Shown piece by piece: positions 17,749 through 26,960 of a stretch of 64,000 nt of DNA. The position numbers were made by a program, and so were the translations under genes. The notes beneath the pieces were generated by a model. That model was given only the letters and a program-made list of their open reading frames with translations, had not been told where the DNA came from and ran no database searches. The DNA is from JAABSQ01 sp964573705 (GTDB lineage: Bacteria; Desulfobacterota; Desulfobacteria; Desulfobacterales; Desulfococcaceae): positions 1 through 64,000 of the forward strand of contig CAZNLT010000002.1 of NCBI GenBank assembly GCA_964573705.1, read 5' to 3'. Position 1 is the stretch's first letter; each line of letters opens with the position of its first letter.

Positions 17749-18414
17749 ATGGAAGATGAATCCGTCAAATACACACGCCAGCGCCGGGAAATGGTTCAGC
17801 GGCAGATTCGGGATCGGGGCATTACAGATTCCAAGGTCCTGGAGGCGATGGCCGCCGTTCCCCGCCATCTTTTTGTGGGAGAGGCGCTGGTGGATCAGGC
17901 CTATGGGGATTTTCCCCTGCCCATCGGCGAACAGCAGACCATTTCCCAGCCCTATATCGTGGCGGAAATGACCCAGGCCCTGGCCCTCTCCGGGGTAGAT
18001 CGGGTGCTGGAAATCGGCACCGGTTCCGGTTATCAGGCGGCCGTTCTTGCCCAAATCGCTTATCGGATCTACACCGTCGAACGGGTCCATTCCCTGTATG
18101 TGAAGACCCGCCGACTGTTCGATCGGCTCAAATATCACAACATCGTCACCCGGTACGCCGACGGCACCGAGGGGTGGAAGGAAGAAGGACCCTTTGACGC
18201 CATCATCGTCACCGCCGGGGCCCCCGCCGTTCCCGAACCCCTGATCAGCCAGCTGGGTCCGGCCGGGCGGATGGTGATTCCGGTGGGAGACCGATATTCC
18301 CAGGAGCTGGTCAAGCTCTATCGGGATGAGCACGGGATCAACCGCTCCACACTGGGCGGCTGCCGGTTCGTCAAACTGGTAGGCGAATACGGGTGGAAAG
18401 CGGAAGAGAACTGA
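17749..18414 (+). CDS. pcm: Protein-L-isoaspartate O-methyltransferase
   Basis: Repairs isoaspartyl damage in proteins by SAM-dependent methylation. It is about 221 residues from the ATG at 17749; a TTG at 17713 would add 12 residues. SAM motif I is VLEIGTGSGYQAAVLAQI (about 84-101), and the family-specific region PQPYIVAEMTQAL-like reads ISQPYIVAEMTQAL just before it. Post-motif residues TVER and AIIVTAGAP are as expected. The gene may overlap the DUF368 gene, whose longest frame begins inside it. Confidence 0.94.
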   Translation: MEDESVKYTRQRREMVQRQIRDRGITDSKVLEAMAAVPRHLFVGEALVDQAYGDFPLPIGEQQTISQPYIVAEMTQALALSGVDRVLEIGTGSGYQAAVLAQIAYRIYTVERVHSLYVKTRRLFDRLKYHNIVTRYADGTEGWKEEGPFDAIIVTAGAPAVPEPLISQLGPAGRMVIPVGDRYSQELVKLYRDEHGINRSTLGGCRFVKLVGEYGWKAEEN

Positions 18415-18440
18415 CCCCCCACCTCAAGAAAGCATTCACC

Positions 18441-19382
18441 ATGAAATCCCTACCCCGATCCGTTTTCACCCTGTATCTCAAAGGGGTGGCCATGGGAGCC
18501 GCGGATGCGGTTCCCGGCGTCTCCGGCGGCACCATCGCCTTTATCTCGGGCATCTACGAAGAGTTGATCCGCTCCATCCGCTCTTTCGACCTCACGGCCC
18601 TGCGTCGAATTTTGCGTCTGGATTTCAGGCAAGCCTGGGAGCATGTTAACGGCCCCTTTCTGGCGGTCCTGTTCGCCGGAATCGGCACCGCCATTTTTCT
18701 GCTGTCGCGGCTGATGCTCTTCTGGCTGGCCTATTATCCCGAAATGATCTGGTCCTTTTTTTTCGGCCTCATCGTGGCCTCGGTCATTGTGGTGGCCAAA
18801 AAAATACCCACATGGGACCTGCCCGTGGGGCTTTGCGGCATCGGCGGGGTCTGGATCGGCTATTTCATCACCATTGCGGCGCCGGCCGAAACCCCCACCA
18901 CCCCGGGTTTTGTGTTTCTCTCCGGCATGATCGCCATCTGCGCCATGATTCTGCCCGGAATCTCCGGCAGCTTCATTCTGGTGCTGCTGTCTAAATACGA
19001 GTACATTTTTACCGCCATCAAAGACCTGAAACTTTTTACCCTGTTTACCTTCGGGACCGGGTGCGCGGTCGGGCTGATCTCCTTTTCTCACCTTCTCAAC
19101 TGGACCCTTAAGCGGTACTACGGGTCCACCGTCGCGTTTCTGACCGGCCTCATGATCGGCTCCCTCAACAAGGTCTGGCCCTGGAAAATCGTAATCGAAA
19201 CCCTCAGCAAACCGGACGGCGAAGTAATTCCCCTGGTGGAGCGCAATATCCTGCCCACCCTCTACCTGGAGGCGACCGGACGGGAGGCATACCTGCTGTA
19301 TGCGGTACTTCTGGCAATCGCCGGGTTTTGTCTGGTCTATTTTCTGGAAAAACTGACCGACCGGGATCTGGTCGGCCCCTGA
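18441..19382 (+). CDS. DUF368 membrane protein (polyprenyl-phosphate translocase family)
   Basis: Integral membrane protein of about 313 residues and roughly eight to nine hydrophobic segments. DUF368 members have been identified as undecaprenyl-phosphate translocases (PopT), returning the lipid carrier across the membrane for envelope synthesis. The two internally similar motifs are visible: ADAVPGVSGGTIAFISGIYEELI at the N-terminus and MILPGISGSFILVLL in the middle, both with the PG-SG core. The ATG at 18441 is preferred; an earlier ATG at 18393 overlaps pcm by 22 bp. The function is inferred from family, with good motif support. Confidence 0.88.
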   Translation: MKSLPRSVFTLYLKGVAMGAADAVPGVSGGTIAFISGIYEELIRSIRSFDLTALRRILRLDFRQAWEHVNGPFLAVLFAGIGTAIFLLSRLMLFWLAYYPEMIWSFFFGLIVASVIVVAKKIPTWDLPVGLCGIGGVWIGYFITIAAPAETPTTPGFVFLSGMIAICAMILPGISGSFILVLLSKYEYIFTAIKDLKLFTLFTFGTGCAVGLISFSHLLNWTLKRYYGSTVAFLTGLMIGSLNKVWPWKIVIETLSKPDGEVIPLVERNILPTLYLEATGREAYLLYAVLLAIAGFCLVYFLEKLTDRDLVGP

Positions 19383-19398
19383 ACGAATCACCAACGGC

Positions 19399-20298
19399 TT
19401 ATTCGGGAGGCGAGGTCTCTCTCAGGTATCGAATGAAGGCTTCGGCGAGGGGCGAGGGGCTTTTGTGGTAGTGGCTGGCCAGGTAAAACCGGCGACGAAG
19501 ATCGAGCCCTTCGATCTCCAGGCTATGAAGGATTCCGGACTGAATCTCCTCGGCCACCGCCATTCGAGACAAAATCGAGAGCCCTACCCCGCTTTTGATT
19601 CCCTGAATGACCGCCTGGGTGGAGCCCATTTCAGCCACTACCCGCAGGTCTTCGACGGCCGCATCGACCCGCGACAGGATCGATTGAAGGGAGGCCAGGG
19701 TGCCCGACCCCGGTTCCCGGCTGATGAAGGGTTCAACCCTCAAAGTGTCGATGTCCACCGACTTTCGCCCGACCCAGGGATGATCCGCCGGAATGATCAG
19801 GGCCAGTTCATCGCTCATCCAGTTTTCATGACGAATATGCTTGTCCCGGGACAAGGCCCCGATGATTCCGAGTTCCAGGGTCCCTTCAAGCAGTTTGGAG
19901 ACGATCGCTTCGGTATCCCCGATTTCCAGAGAGAGGGTGACCCCCGGATGGGTACGAATGAAGTCGCCGACCAGACGGGGCAGGATATAGCCGCCGGGAA
20001 TGGTGCTGCCGCCCACGGCCAGCCGGCCCTTGATCTTGCCCTGAAAATCGGCCAGAGCGACCTCGGTCTCATCCCGCAGGGCGATCAGCCTTCGGGCGTA
20101 TCCGTAGAGGAGTTCTCCGGCCTTGGTGGGAAGCGCTTCCCTGGCGAGTCGATCGATCAGGCGACACCCGAAGTGGTCCTCCAGATCCTTGATATGGCTG
20201 CTGACGGTGGGCTGAGCCAGGTGAACCATTTTCCCGGCCTTGGAAAAGCTTTTGGACTCGATCACCTTGCAGAAAATATGAAGCTGCCACAGATCCAT
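19399..20298 (-). CDS. LysR-type regulator, selenium-metabolism-associated type
   Basis: Transcription factor of 299 residues. The N-terminal winged helix-turn-helix is clear (SFSKAGKMVHLAQPTVSSHIKDLE, about 17-40), then a linker helix and a LysR substrate-binding domain with KGRLAVGGSTIPGGYILP at its start. MDLWQLHIFCKVIESKSFSKA and the phrase PTKAGELLYGYARRLIALRDE closely resemble the LysR subfamily found near selenium-metabolism genes in anaerobes. No selenium genes lie next to it here, so the target is unknown. It converges on the DUF368 gene with 16 bp between stops. Confidence 0.85.
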   Translation of the reverse strand: MDLWQLHIFCKVIESKSFSKAGKMVHLAQPTVSSHIKDLEDHFGCRLIDRLAREALPTKAGELLYGYARRLIALRDETEVALADFQGKIKGRLAVGGSTIPGGYILPRLVGDFIRTHPGVTLSLEIGDTEAIVSKLLEGTLELGIIGALSRDKHIRHENWMSDELALIIPADHPWVGRKSVDIDTLRVEPFISREPGSGTLASLQSILSRVDAAVEDLRVVAEMGSTQAVIQGIKSGVGLSILSRMAVAEEIQSGILHSLEIEGLDLRRRFYLASHYHKSPSPLAEAFIRYLRETSPPE

Positions 20299-20367
20299 TG
20301 AATGTAACCCGCAAATTCCACCCGACGGTTCATTTACAAACCATTGCCGTCCGCCTGCTGAACGGGT

Positions 20368-20865
20368 TCAGGCAGCGGGATCGGCGAACCCGAATTTTTC
20401 CTTGAGTTTTCGACAGACCATGGGCGAGACCATCTCTTCGATATCCCCGCCGAATTCGGCCGCCTGCTTGATAATAGAAGAACTCGTAAAGATCCATCGC
20501 AGACCGGTCATGAGAAAAACCGTTTGAACATCCCGATTGAGTTTTCGGTTCATCAGCGCCATCTGAAACTCGTATTCAAAATCCGATACCGCCCGCATGC
20601 CGCGAAGGATGGCATCGGCGTTTCGCCGGGCCGCGTAATCCACCAGAAGACCCTGAAAGGCGTCCACCTCTACATTGGGGATATCTGCCAGACTGTTGTC
20701 CAGCATTTCCATCCGCTCTTCCACCGAGAAGAGGGTCTTCTTGGAGGGATTGCGCATGATGGTGACAATAATTCGGTCAAAGATGTTGAGGCCCCTTTCG
20801 ATGATGTCCAGATGACCGTTGGTCACCGGATCGAAAGAACCGGGATAGATGGCGATTTTTTTCAT
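20368..20865 (-). CDS. coaD: Phosphopantetheine adenylyltransferase
   Basis: Fourth step of coenzyme A synthesis: 4'-phosphopantetheine plus ATP gives dephospho-CoA. The 165-residue protein begins MKKIAIYPGSFDPVTNGHLD, holding the nucleotidyltransferase motif GSFDP-T-GH, and has RGMRAVSDFEYEFQMALMN in the middle (about 90-108) and the ISSS-like TSSSIIK near residue 127. All expected catalytic residues are present. It lies just downstream of rsmD (33 bp), the usual bacterial pairing. Confidence 0.97.
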   Translation of the reverse strand: MKKIAIYPGSFDPVTNGHLDIIERGLNIFDRIIVTIMRNPSKKTLFSVEERMEMLDNSLADIPNVEVDAFQGLLVDYAARRNADAILRGMRAVSDFEYEFQMALMNRKLNRDVQTVFLMTGLRWIFTSSSIIKQAAEFGGDIEEMVSPMVCRKLKEKFGFADPAA

Positions 20866-20897
20866 GAATGGACGGTTCCTCCAAATTTTTTAAACTC

Positions 20898-21452
20898 TTA
20901 CATACCACAACTGTAAAAAGTGACAAGGCTTTTCCCGTACCGCCGCTGATCGGTGATCGTCCATTCCCGGTGAGGATCGGGGGCCGGTTCATGGACCGAA
21001 TGCTCCACGATGATGAGACTTCCGGTATCCAGGGCTCGGCTTTCGGCCAGGTGGTTCAGGGCGGGCGCCGCCAGGTTTCGCTCGTAAGGCGGGTCCATGA
21101 ACACCAGTGTGAACGGAGGCCGATGGCCCCGAATGCAGGACAGGCCGCGAACAATATCCCACCGAACCACCCGGGACCGGTTTTGAATGCCGCACTGCCG
21201 AAGGTTTTCCTCCACCGCCGAGAGCGCCCCCTTGTACCGGTCAACAAAAACCGCCGAATGCGCCCCCCGGCTCAAGGCTTCGATCCCTAAAGCGCCGGTA
21301 CCGGCGAAAAGGTCCAGCACCACCGCATTCTGAACCCGGTCCCCGAGGATGTTGAAGAGGGATTCCCGCAACCGGTCGGAGGTCGGCCGAATGGAGATTC
21401 CCCGAATGGGCCGAAGTTTGCGCCCCTTCAGTTCGCCGCCGATGATTCTCAC
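20898..21452 (-). CDS. rsmD: 16S rRNA (guanine966-N2)-methyltransferase
   Basis: SAM-dependent methyltransferase of the small ribosomal subunit RNA, 184 residues. N-terminal MRIIGGELKGRKL, RPTSDRLRESLFNIL and the SAM site VLDLFAGTGALGIEALSRGA (about 50-70) are typical, as is the catalytic FMDPPYE (family DPPY). It begins with GTG in a GTGA overlap with the ntrX stop, so the two are translationally coupled. coaD follows. Confidence 0.95.
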   Translation of the reverse strand: MRIIGGELKGRKLRPIRGISIRPTSDRLRESLFNILGDRVQNAVVLDLFAGTGALGIEALSRGAHSAVFVDRYKGALSAVEENLRQCGIQNRSRVVRWDIVRGLSCIRGHRPPFTLVFMDPPYERNLAAPALNHLAESRALDTGSLIIVEHSVHEPAPDPHREWTITDQRRYGKSLVTFYSCGM

Positions 21453-22810
21453 GGGGTGATCCCGAACCCGTTCAACCGCTCCCGAAGGGTCTCCGGGGTC
21501 ATGCCCACCGCCCGGGCGGTTCGCTCGATGTCTCGGGCGTATTGCAGAAGTTTTCGATGCAGGAATTCGGCTTCGAACCGGTCCTTGGCGGCTTCCAGAT
21601 CATTCAGCTCGTACAGGGCGTCTTCGCTTCGGTACGCCCCCCCCTGAGCCGGATTGTACGGGGCCGGAATATCGGAGACGTCCACCACCTCGGCATCCAG
21701 CATGATCACCAATCGGCCGATCAGGTTTTTCAATTCCCGAACATTCCCCGGCCAGGAATAACCGCAGAGGACCTCCAGGGCTTCAGGGGTCATTCGCTTG
21801 GGTTTGAGACCGTTTTCTTTGGATCGTTTTTCCAGGAAAATCTGGGCCAACGCCGGAATGTCTTCCGTCCGCTCCCGAAGCGGGGGCACTGAAATGGGGA
21901 TTTCGTTGATTCGGTAATACAACTCTTCCCGAAAAGCGCCCCGTTGGATCTCCGCCTCCAGGTCCTTGTTGGTGGCCGCAATCACCCGAACATCCACATT
22001 GATGTCCCGGCCGCCGCCCACCCGCTGAAATTTTTGCTCCTGAAACACCCGAAGGAGTTTGGCCTGGGTTTTCATACTCATGTCTCCGATCTCATCCAGA
22101 AACAGGGTTCCCTCATTGGCCATTTCAAACCGGCCCCGCCTTCGGGCCGGGTCCTCGGCGGAGGCCCCTTTTTCCTGTCCGAACAGCTCGCTTTCCAGCC
22201 GGTCTTCCGGAAGGGCCGCACAGTTGATGTCGATGAGGGGCTGCTCGGCCCGGTCGCTGAGCTGATGGATGGACCGGGCCACCAGCTCCTTTCCGACCCC
22301 GTTTTCACCGGTGATGAGCACCCAGGATCGGGTGGGAGCCACCACCGCGATCTGCTTTTTCAGCTCATTGACCGCACGGCTGCTGCCGTTGAGAGAATGC
22401 TTTTCCACCGTCTTTTTCCGCAGGTATCGATTCTCCTCTTCCAGCCGCCGGAAATTGAGAGCGTTGTTGATATCGACAATGACCTTGTCGATGGAAAGCG
22501 GCTTCTCGATCAGGTCAAAGGCCCCCAGTTTGGTGGCCCGCACCGCTGTTTCGATGTTTCCGTGGCCGGTGATGATGATGACCTGAATGGAGGGGTTCGA
22601 TTTTTTGATCTCCTTCAGGGTCTCGATGCCGTCGATGCCGGGCATCCAGATATCCAGCAGCACCAGGTCCGGAGATTCCTCCTCGATCCGCTTCAACCCC
22701 TCATAGCCGTTGGTGGCGGTGATCACCTCGAACCCTTCGTCGCTAAGCAGTCCGCTGAGGGACTTGAGAATGGAAGGCTCGTCATCGATAATCATTATGG
22801 TCGGAAACAT
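21449..22810 (-). CDS. NtrX-like response regulator with AAA+ domain lacking GAFTGA
   Basis: Response regulator of 453 residues. The receiver domain has D9/D10 and phosphoacceptor D53 (VLLDIWMPG). The AAA+ domain has Walker A GENGVGKE (168-175) and Walker B GTLFLDEIG, and ends with a Fis-type helix-turn-helix. The sigma-54 contact loop, normally GAFTGA, reads GASAED at about 215-220, so sigma-54 activation is doubtful; some NtrX proteins act on sigma-70 promoters instead. Overall resemblance is to NtrX. AAAGGAG precedes the ATG. It lies directly downstream of its kinase gene and overlaps rsmD by 4 bp. Confidence 0.88.
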   Translation of the reverse strand: MFPTIMIIDDEPSILKSLSGLLSDEGFEVITATNGYEGLKRIEEESPDLVLLDIWMPGIDGIETLKEIKKSNPSIQVIIITGHGNIETAVRATKLGAFDLIEKPLSIDKVIVDINNALNFRRLEEENRYLRKKTVEKHSLNGSSRAVNELKKQIAVVAPTRSWVLITGENGVGKELVARSIHQLSDRAEQPLIDINCAALPEDRLESELFGQEKGASAEDPARRRGRFEMANEGTLFLDEIGDMSMKTQAKLLRVFQEQKFQRVGGGRDINVDVRVIAATNKDLEAEIQRGAFREELYYRINEIPISVPPLRERTEDIPALAQIFLEKRSKENGLKPKRMTPEALEVLCGYSWPGNVRELKNLIGRLVIMLDAEVVDVSDIPAPYNPAQGGAYRSEDALYELNDLEAAKDRFEAEFLHRKLLQYARDIERTARAVGMTPETLRERLNGFGITP

Positions 22811-22826
22811 GGTCGCTCCTTTTCGG

Positions 22827-25073
22827 CTATACCGGAAATTCGATAATAAACTTGGTCCCGAAGGGATGGTTGTCCTGCACCCGGATCATGCCGTTGTGAT
22901 CGGCGATGATGGTGCTGACGATGGTCAGCCCCAGCCCCATGCCGCTTTTCTTGGTGGAAAAATAGGGTTCGAACAGACGGGTCTTGTCTTCATGGGAGAT
23001 CCCCGGTCCGGTATCCGCCACCTCTAGCCGAACCGTCTTGAGGGCCGGTTCATGGGTCAGGGTGAAGGTGATCCGGCCCTTTCCCTTCATGGCGCTGATG
23101 GCGTTGTCCGCCAGGTTGATCATGGCCTGTTTGATCTGCTGCCGGTCCAGATTCAGAAGCACCGGATTTTCCGGCGTCTGAAGCGCGAATCGGATCTCCG
23201 GATGCCCCTCCCGGTAGAGCGCGATCGTCTCCTCGATAATGGGGACAAGGGCGCACTGGCGGGGATTGGCCGCCGGGAACCGGGCAAATGTGGAAAACTC
23301 GTTCACCAGGTTTCGAATCAGTTCCACATGGTCGATGATCATGTGAATGCACTCGGTGAAGACCGACTCGTCGATCCGGCTCGAGTATTTGCGTTTCAGC
23401 CGCTGGGCCGAAAGGGTGATGGGGGTCAGCGGGTTTTTGACCTCGTGGGCGATTCGGCGGGCCACTTCCCGCCAGGCCGCCATGCGTTGGGCTTTTTCCT
23501 GATCGGTCAGGTCATCGAAGACGATCACCAGACCGATGTGGTTGCCGGCATCATCTCTCAACACATTGACATGGGTCATAAAGCTGCGGGGACGGCCGGA
23601 AATGGTCAGCCGGACCGGCATTTCCGCCGCATCCTCCGGGGATTCATCGATCTTCTCCCGAATCTCCTCGGCCAGGCCCAGTAATTTCCCGTCCAGCAGG
23701 CGCTTGTAGCTTCGGCCCAGAATCTCCTCCGCCTGAAGGTTGAGCATCCGTTCCGCCGATTTGTTGGCGGTAATGACGAATCCTTTTGCATCCAGGGTAA
23801 TAACCCCGGTGGAGATGTTCCGCAGCACGATCTCCATATACCGCCGGCGCTCTTCGATTTCGATGTTCTGCTGCCGCAGCATGCGCGCGGACAGCTCAAG
23901 CTGATCCCGGTTGGCCCGCAGGTCCCGGGTCATTCGGTTGAAGGATTCCACCAGGCTTCCGATTTCGTCATCCCCTACGGCGGTGAGCGAAAAACCGAGA
24001 TCCCCCTCGGCGATCCGCCGGGTCCCTTCAGCCAATTCCTGGATCGGCACACTGATCGACTTGGCCAGGTAAAACCCGAACCAGATGGCGCAGAAAAGGA
24101 CCAGCAACGCCACGATGGAGAGGGTGATGTAATAGGTGACCTGAATGGGCCGTTTCAGCAGCTTGATCTGCTGGTATTCCTCATATCCTCGGGAGATGGA
24201 GGCCAGGTTTTCGGCCAGGTCCGGAGAAATCAGGTTGGACAAGACGATGAAACCTTCGGCATTCGCGCCTTTGGCCCCGAAGGGAATGGCGCCGATCGTC
24301 CGGTTCAATTCTCCGGCCACTGTATTTTGGGAAAACGAACGAATAGGACGGTCCCGCAGGTCCTTTCGCAGGTTGCCCATGAAGACCACCTCGAAGGGTA
24401 GCGCATCGAGTTCCGGGGACAAGGCCACATAGAGCCGCCGGGCGTTTCGGTCATATACTTCGACGCCCTGGATATTGAATTCCTTCTGAACCACCTGAAT
24501 ATAGTTGGCCAGACCCTCTTGCTGATCCGGGTCCAGGTAGTCACGGGTGCGAATCTGATAGGCGATCCGCTCCAGCAGAAACCGGTTCTGGGTTTCCACC
24601 CGATGGTACAGCTGCCGTCCCACCTGAAGGGAATTTTCCAGGGCCTGTTCAATGGGCACGTTGAACCAGAATTCGATGCTGGTGGTGATGAAATGGATGG
24701 AAAAGAAGAAAAGAACGGTGGTAGGAAGCAGGGTCAGGCTGATAAAGGCCAGTACCAGGCGGGTGCGAAGCCGGGTCCCCATCACCTTTCGGCGGCGGTC
24801 ATAAAGAAGCTTGAACAGATTTCGAAATACCAGGAAAATCAGAAGGATCAGCAGCAGCAGGTTGATGTTGATCAGGATGAACATCAAAATGGTATTGGAG
24901 ATTGGAAAATCGCCGCCGAAAGTGATGATGCGGCTTTCCAGATAGGTGAGAAAAGCCACAAATCCCAGAATAACGAATATGAGGGCGATCTCCCGCTTCC
25001 GTCGACGGCGGTTTTGATCCCAAAGAAAACCGGATGGGCTTTTAAATCTGTTTTTTCCCCTGCGCTTTGCCAT
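22827..25073 (-). CDS. NtrY-like sensor histidine kinase
   Basis: Membrane sensor kinase of about 748 residues, partner of the NtrX-like regulator 16 bp downstream. Order: several N-terminal membrane segments (IALIFVILGFVAFL, LLLLILLIFLVF and a third before a periplasmic domain of about 200 residues), a further membrane segment, HAMP, PAS, histidine box AHEVKNPLTPITLSAQRL, and the ATPase motifs N (LADNAISAM) and DTGPGIS. The ATG at 25073 is used; an in-frame TTG at 25139 would overlap the preceding stop. NtrY/NtrX pairs control nitrogen, redox or envelope functions; the lpxC neighbour fits the last. Confidence 0.88.
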   Translation of the reverse strand: MAKRRGKNRFKSPSGFLWDQNRRRRKREIALIFVILGFVAFLTYLESRIITFGGDFPISNTILMFILININLLLLILLIFLVFRNLFKLLYDRRRKVMGTRLRTRLVLAFISLTLLPTTVLFFFSIHFITTSIEFWFNVPIEQALENSLQVGRQLYHRVETQNRFLLERIAYQIRTRDYLDPDQQEGLANYIQVVQKEFNIQGVEVYDRNARRLYVALSPELDALPFEVVFMGNLRKDLRDRPIRSFSQNTVAGELNRTIGAIPFGAKGANAEGFIVLSNLISPDLAENLASISRGYEEYQQIKLLKRPIQVTYYITLSIVALLVLFCAIWFGFYLAKSISVPIQELAEGTRRIAEGDLGFSLTAVGDDEIGSLVESFNRMTRDLRANRDQLELSARMLRQQNIEIEERRRYMEIVLRNISTGVITLDAKGFVITANKSAERMLNLQAEEILGRSYKRLLDGKLLGLAEEIREKIDESPEDAAEMPVRLTISGRPRSFMTHVNVLRDDAGNHIGLVIVFDDLTDQEKAQRMAAWREVARRIAHEVKNPLTPITLSAQRLKRKYSSRIDESVFTECIHMIIDHVELIRNLVNEFSTFARFPAANPRQCALVPIIEETIALYREGHPEIRFALQTPENPVLLNLDRQQIKQAMINLADNAISAMKGKGRITFTLTHEPALKTVRLEVADTGPGISHEDKTRLFEPYFSTKKSGMGLGLTIVSTIIADHNGMIRVQDNHPFGTKFIIEFPV

Positions 25074-25135
25074 GGGCGATAAGGTCGATTCTTTCCAGGG
25101 GGCGGATATTCCCGCCCTTTTATTTTGCCGCTTTT

Positions 25136-25714
25136 TCAATAGACAAACTCGATGGTATACCAGTCGGTTTCAAACTCCCAGGCCGATGCCATCAGTAAAA
25201 TATAATGGAAATAAAAGGGTAAGGTAATTTTACTCAACTTGGCCTTGGCCCTGAGTTGATACCGCCGGCCCTTGACCAGTTTATCGAGGGTGGTGAGCCG
25301 ATATCCGCTGATTTCGGTCATCAGCTTTTGGGCTTCTTCAAAAGAGAAAGCCTGGATCGGGTTTTCTCCCTCCCAGGAACGCTCGATCTTGTATTCATTC
25401 TTCAGATTGTCGTATTTGATGGTATGGGTCAGGGCGGCTTCGGCGATCACTTTATCGGCCCATATCCGCCGAACCTCCTCGATGGACAGAAAAAAGGAGA
25501 AGGTGGTGGGGACCCCGCTGTCGATCGCCTTTTTGATCTCCCCGGCAAACGCACCTTCCACCTTCAAAGAGATGAGCAGATCGTCCTTGCTGTTGGTGAT
25601 GACGATATTGGTCAGTTTAGCGGACCGGGCGGTCCCCGGAACACAGACCAAGAGAAGAACGATCAGAAAGGCGAAAAGTATCCCCCGCGGGGACCGATGA
25701 AAGAAGAATGCCAT
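25136..25714 (-). CDS. DUF4390 family exported protein
   Basis: A 192-residue protein with an N-terminal hydrophobic signal (FAFLIVLLLVCVPGTARSA, residues about 14-32), so it is likely periplasmic or membrane-anchored. The rest is a beta-rich domain, with KLTNIVITNSKDDLLISLK and a WEFETDWYTIEFVY ending typical of DUF4390. This family sits next to ntrY in many deltaproteobacteria and is thought to belong with that kinase, but its job is unknown. It lies between lpxC and ntrY, 21 bp after lpxC. Confidence 0.82.
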   Translation of the reverse strand: MAFFFHRSPRGILFAFLIVLLLVCVPGTARSAKLTNIVITNSKDDLLISLKVEGAFAGEIKKAIDSGVPTTFSFFLSIEEVRRIWADKVIAEAALTHTIKYDNLKNEYKIERSWEGENPIQAFSFEEAQKLMTEISGYRLTTLDKLVKGRRYQLRAKAKLSKITLPFYFHYILLMASAWEFETDWYTIEFVY

Positions 25715-25735
25715 TGCCAGCGGCTTGATCCTGCA

Positions 25736-26641
25736 TTACACAGCCAAGAGTTGGGGATTGAATCTCCCGAATTCCTGCAGGTCGTGGTAGGTGCGGGTTT
25801 CCCAGGCCTCTTTGCGCGCAAAAATTTCCTTCAGAAACGCATGGTTGAAGGCATGGCCGGACCGGTTCGCTTCCACATGGCCCAGAATGGGAAGCCCCAA
25901 CAGCGAAAAATCGCCGATACTGTCCAGGATTTTGTGCCGAACGAACTCGTCCGGAAACCGAAGCCCGGTTTCATTCAGGACCCCTTTTTCGCTGATCACC
26001 ACCGCATTCTCAAGGGTTCCGCCCCGGGCCAGTCCGAAGCGCTTCAGGTATTCGATTTCATGCAAAAATCCGAAGGTCCGGGCGCCGGCGATCTCTTTTT
26101 CAAAGCACCTGTCGGTGACCTCCAGGGAATAGGTTTGCCTGCCGATGAGGGAATGGGGAAAATCGATGGTGCAGGTGATCTTGAAATGGGGTGCGGGGCT
26201 AATCCGGACCGATTTGTCCCCTTCCCGAATATGGATCGGCTCTTGGATCACCAGAAAACACTTGGCGCCGGATTGGCGCTTGAATCCGGCTTCGCGCATG
26301 TGCCGGACAAAAGGGGCCGCGCTGCCGTCCATGATGGGCAGTTCGTAATTGTCCAGTTCCACCAGGGCATTGTCCACGGACATACCGGCAAAGGCCGCCA
26401 TCAGATGTTCAATCGTTGAGACGATGCATCCGCCTTCTCCGATGACGGTGGCCAGACTGGTATCCACCACCCGGTTGAAATGGGCGGACAACCGGGGGCT
26501 GTCCGGAAGATCGACCCGTCTGAACTGGATACCGTGATTGATGGGAGCGGGCTTCAGGGTCAGGGTGACCTTCTTGCCCGAATGCACCCCCACCCCGGAC
26601 ACGGTCACCGGTTTTGCAAGTGTACGCTGCTGCAATTCCAT
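25736..26641 (-). CDS. lpxC: UDP-3-O-acyl-N-acetylglucosamine deacetylase
   Basis: Zinc enzyme committing the cell to lipid A synthesis, so the organism has a lipopolysaccharide outer membrane. It is about 301 residues from the ATG at 26641; ATG 26662 and TTG 26671 are upstream alternatives. Zinc ligands are visible in STIEHLMAAFAG (about 74-85) and HKILDSIGDFSLLG (about 236-249), with GHxxxH-like HAFNHAFL near the end. The N-terminal QRTLAKPVTVSGVGVHSG is typical. First gene of an lpxC-DUF4390-ntrY-ntrX-rsmD-coaD run on the minus strand; it diverges from comM. Confidence 0.95.
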   Translation of the reverse strand: MELQQRTLAKPVTVSGVGVHSGKKVTLTLKPAPINHGIQFRRVDLPDSPRLSAHFNRVVDTSLATVIGEGGCIVSTIEHLMAAFAGMSVDNALVELDNYELPIMDGSAAPFVRHMREAGFKRQSGAKCFLVIQEPIHIREGDKSVRISPAPHFKITCTIDFPHSLIGRQTYSLEVTDRCFEKEIAGARTFGFLHEIEYLKRFGLARGGTLENAVVISEKGVLNETGLRFPDEFVRHKILDSIGDFSLLGLPILGHVEANRSGHAFNHAFLKEIFARKEAWETRTYHDLQEFGRFNPQLLAV

Positions 26642-26960
26642 ATGTCTATATCTCGTATCCATCGTCTGCAAAGGCTAAGCACCGCCGATCGGTGATATTC
26701 TGCGATTCGTGCTGTGCGTAAACTTAATAAAGGTTACGGAATAAATCAATGGTTTCCGACGAATATCATGAAAATGGGTTGGACCGACAAATTAAATTTG
26801 AATATCTCGAATCAGGCGGCGCCCCCGCTCCGCCCCTGGACGGCGCTTTTACATCAGAACTGAAATGCCGCCCTCATCCGACGCATTCGCAGTAAAAGAT
26901 TTGTTTTCAGAATCCCCTTCTGGTATGGATTGGTTTTTCAACCGGCACAAGGAGGTGTAT

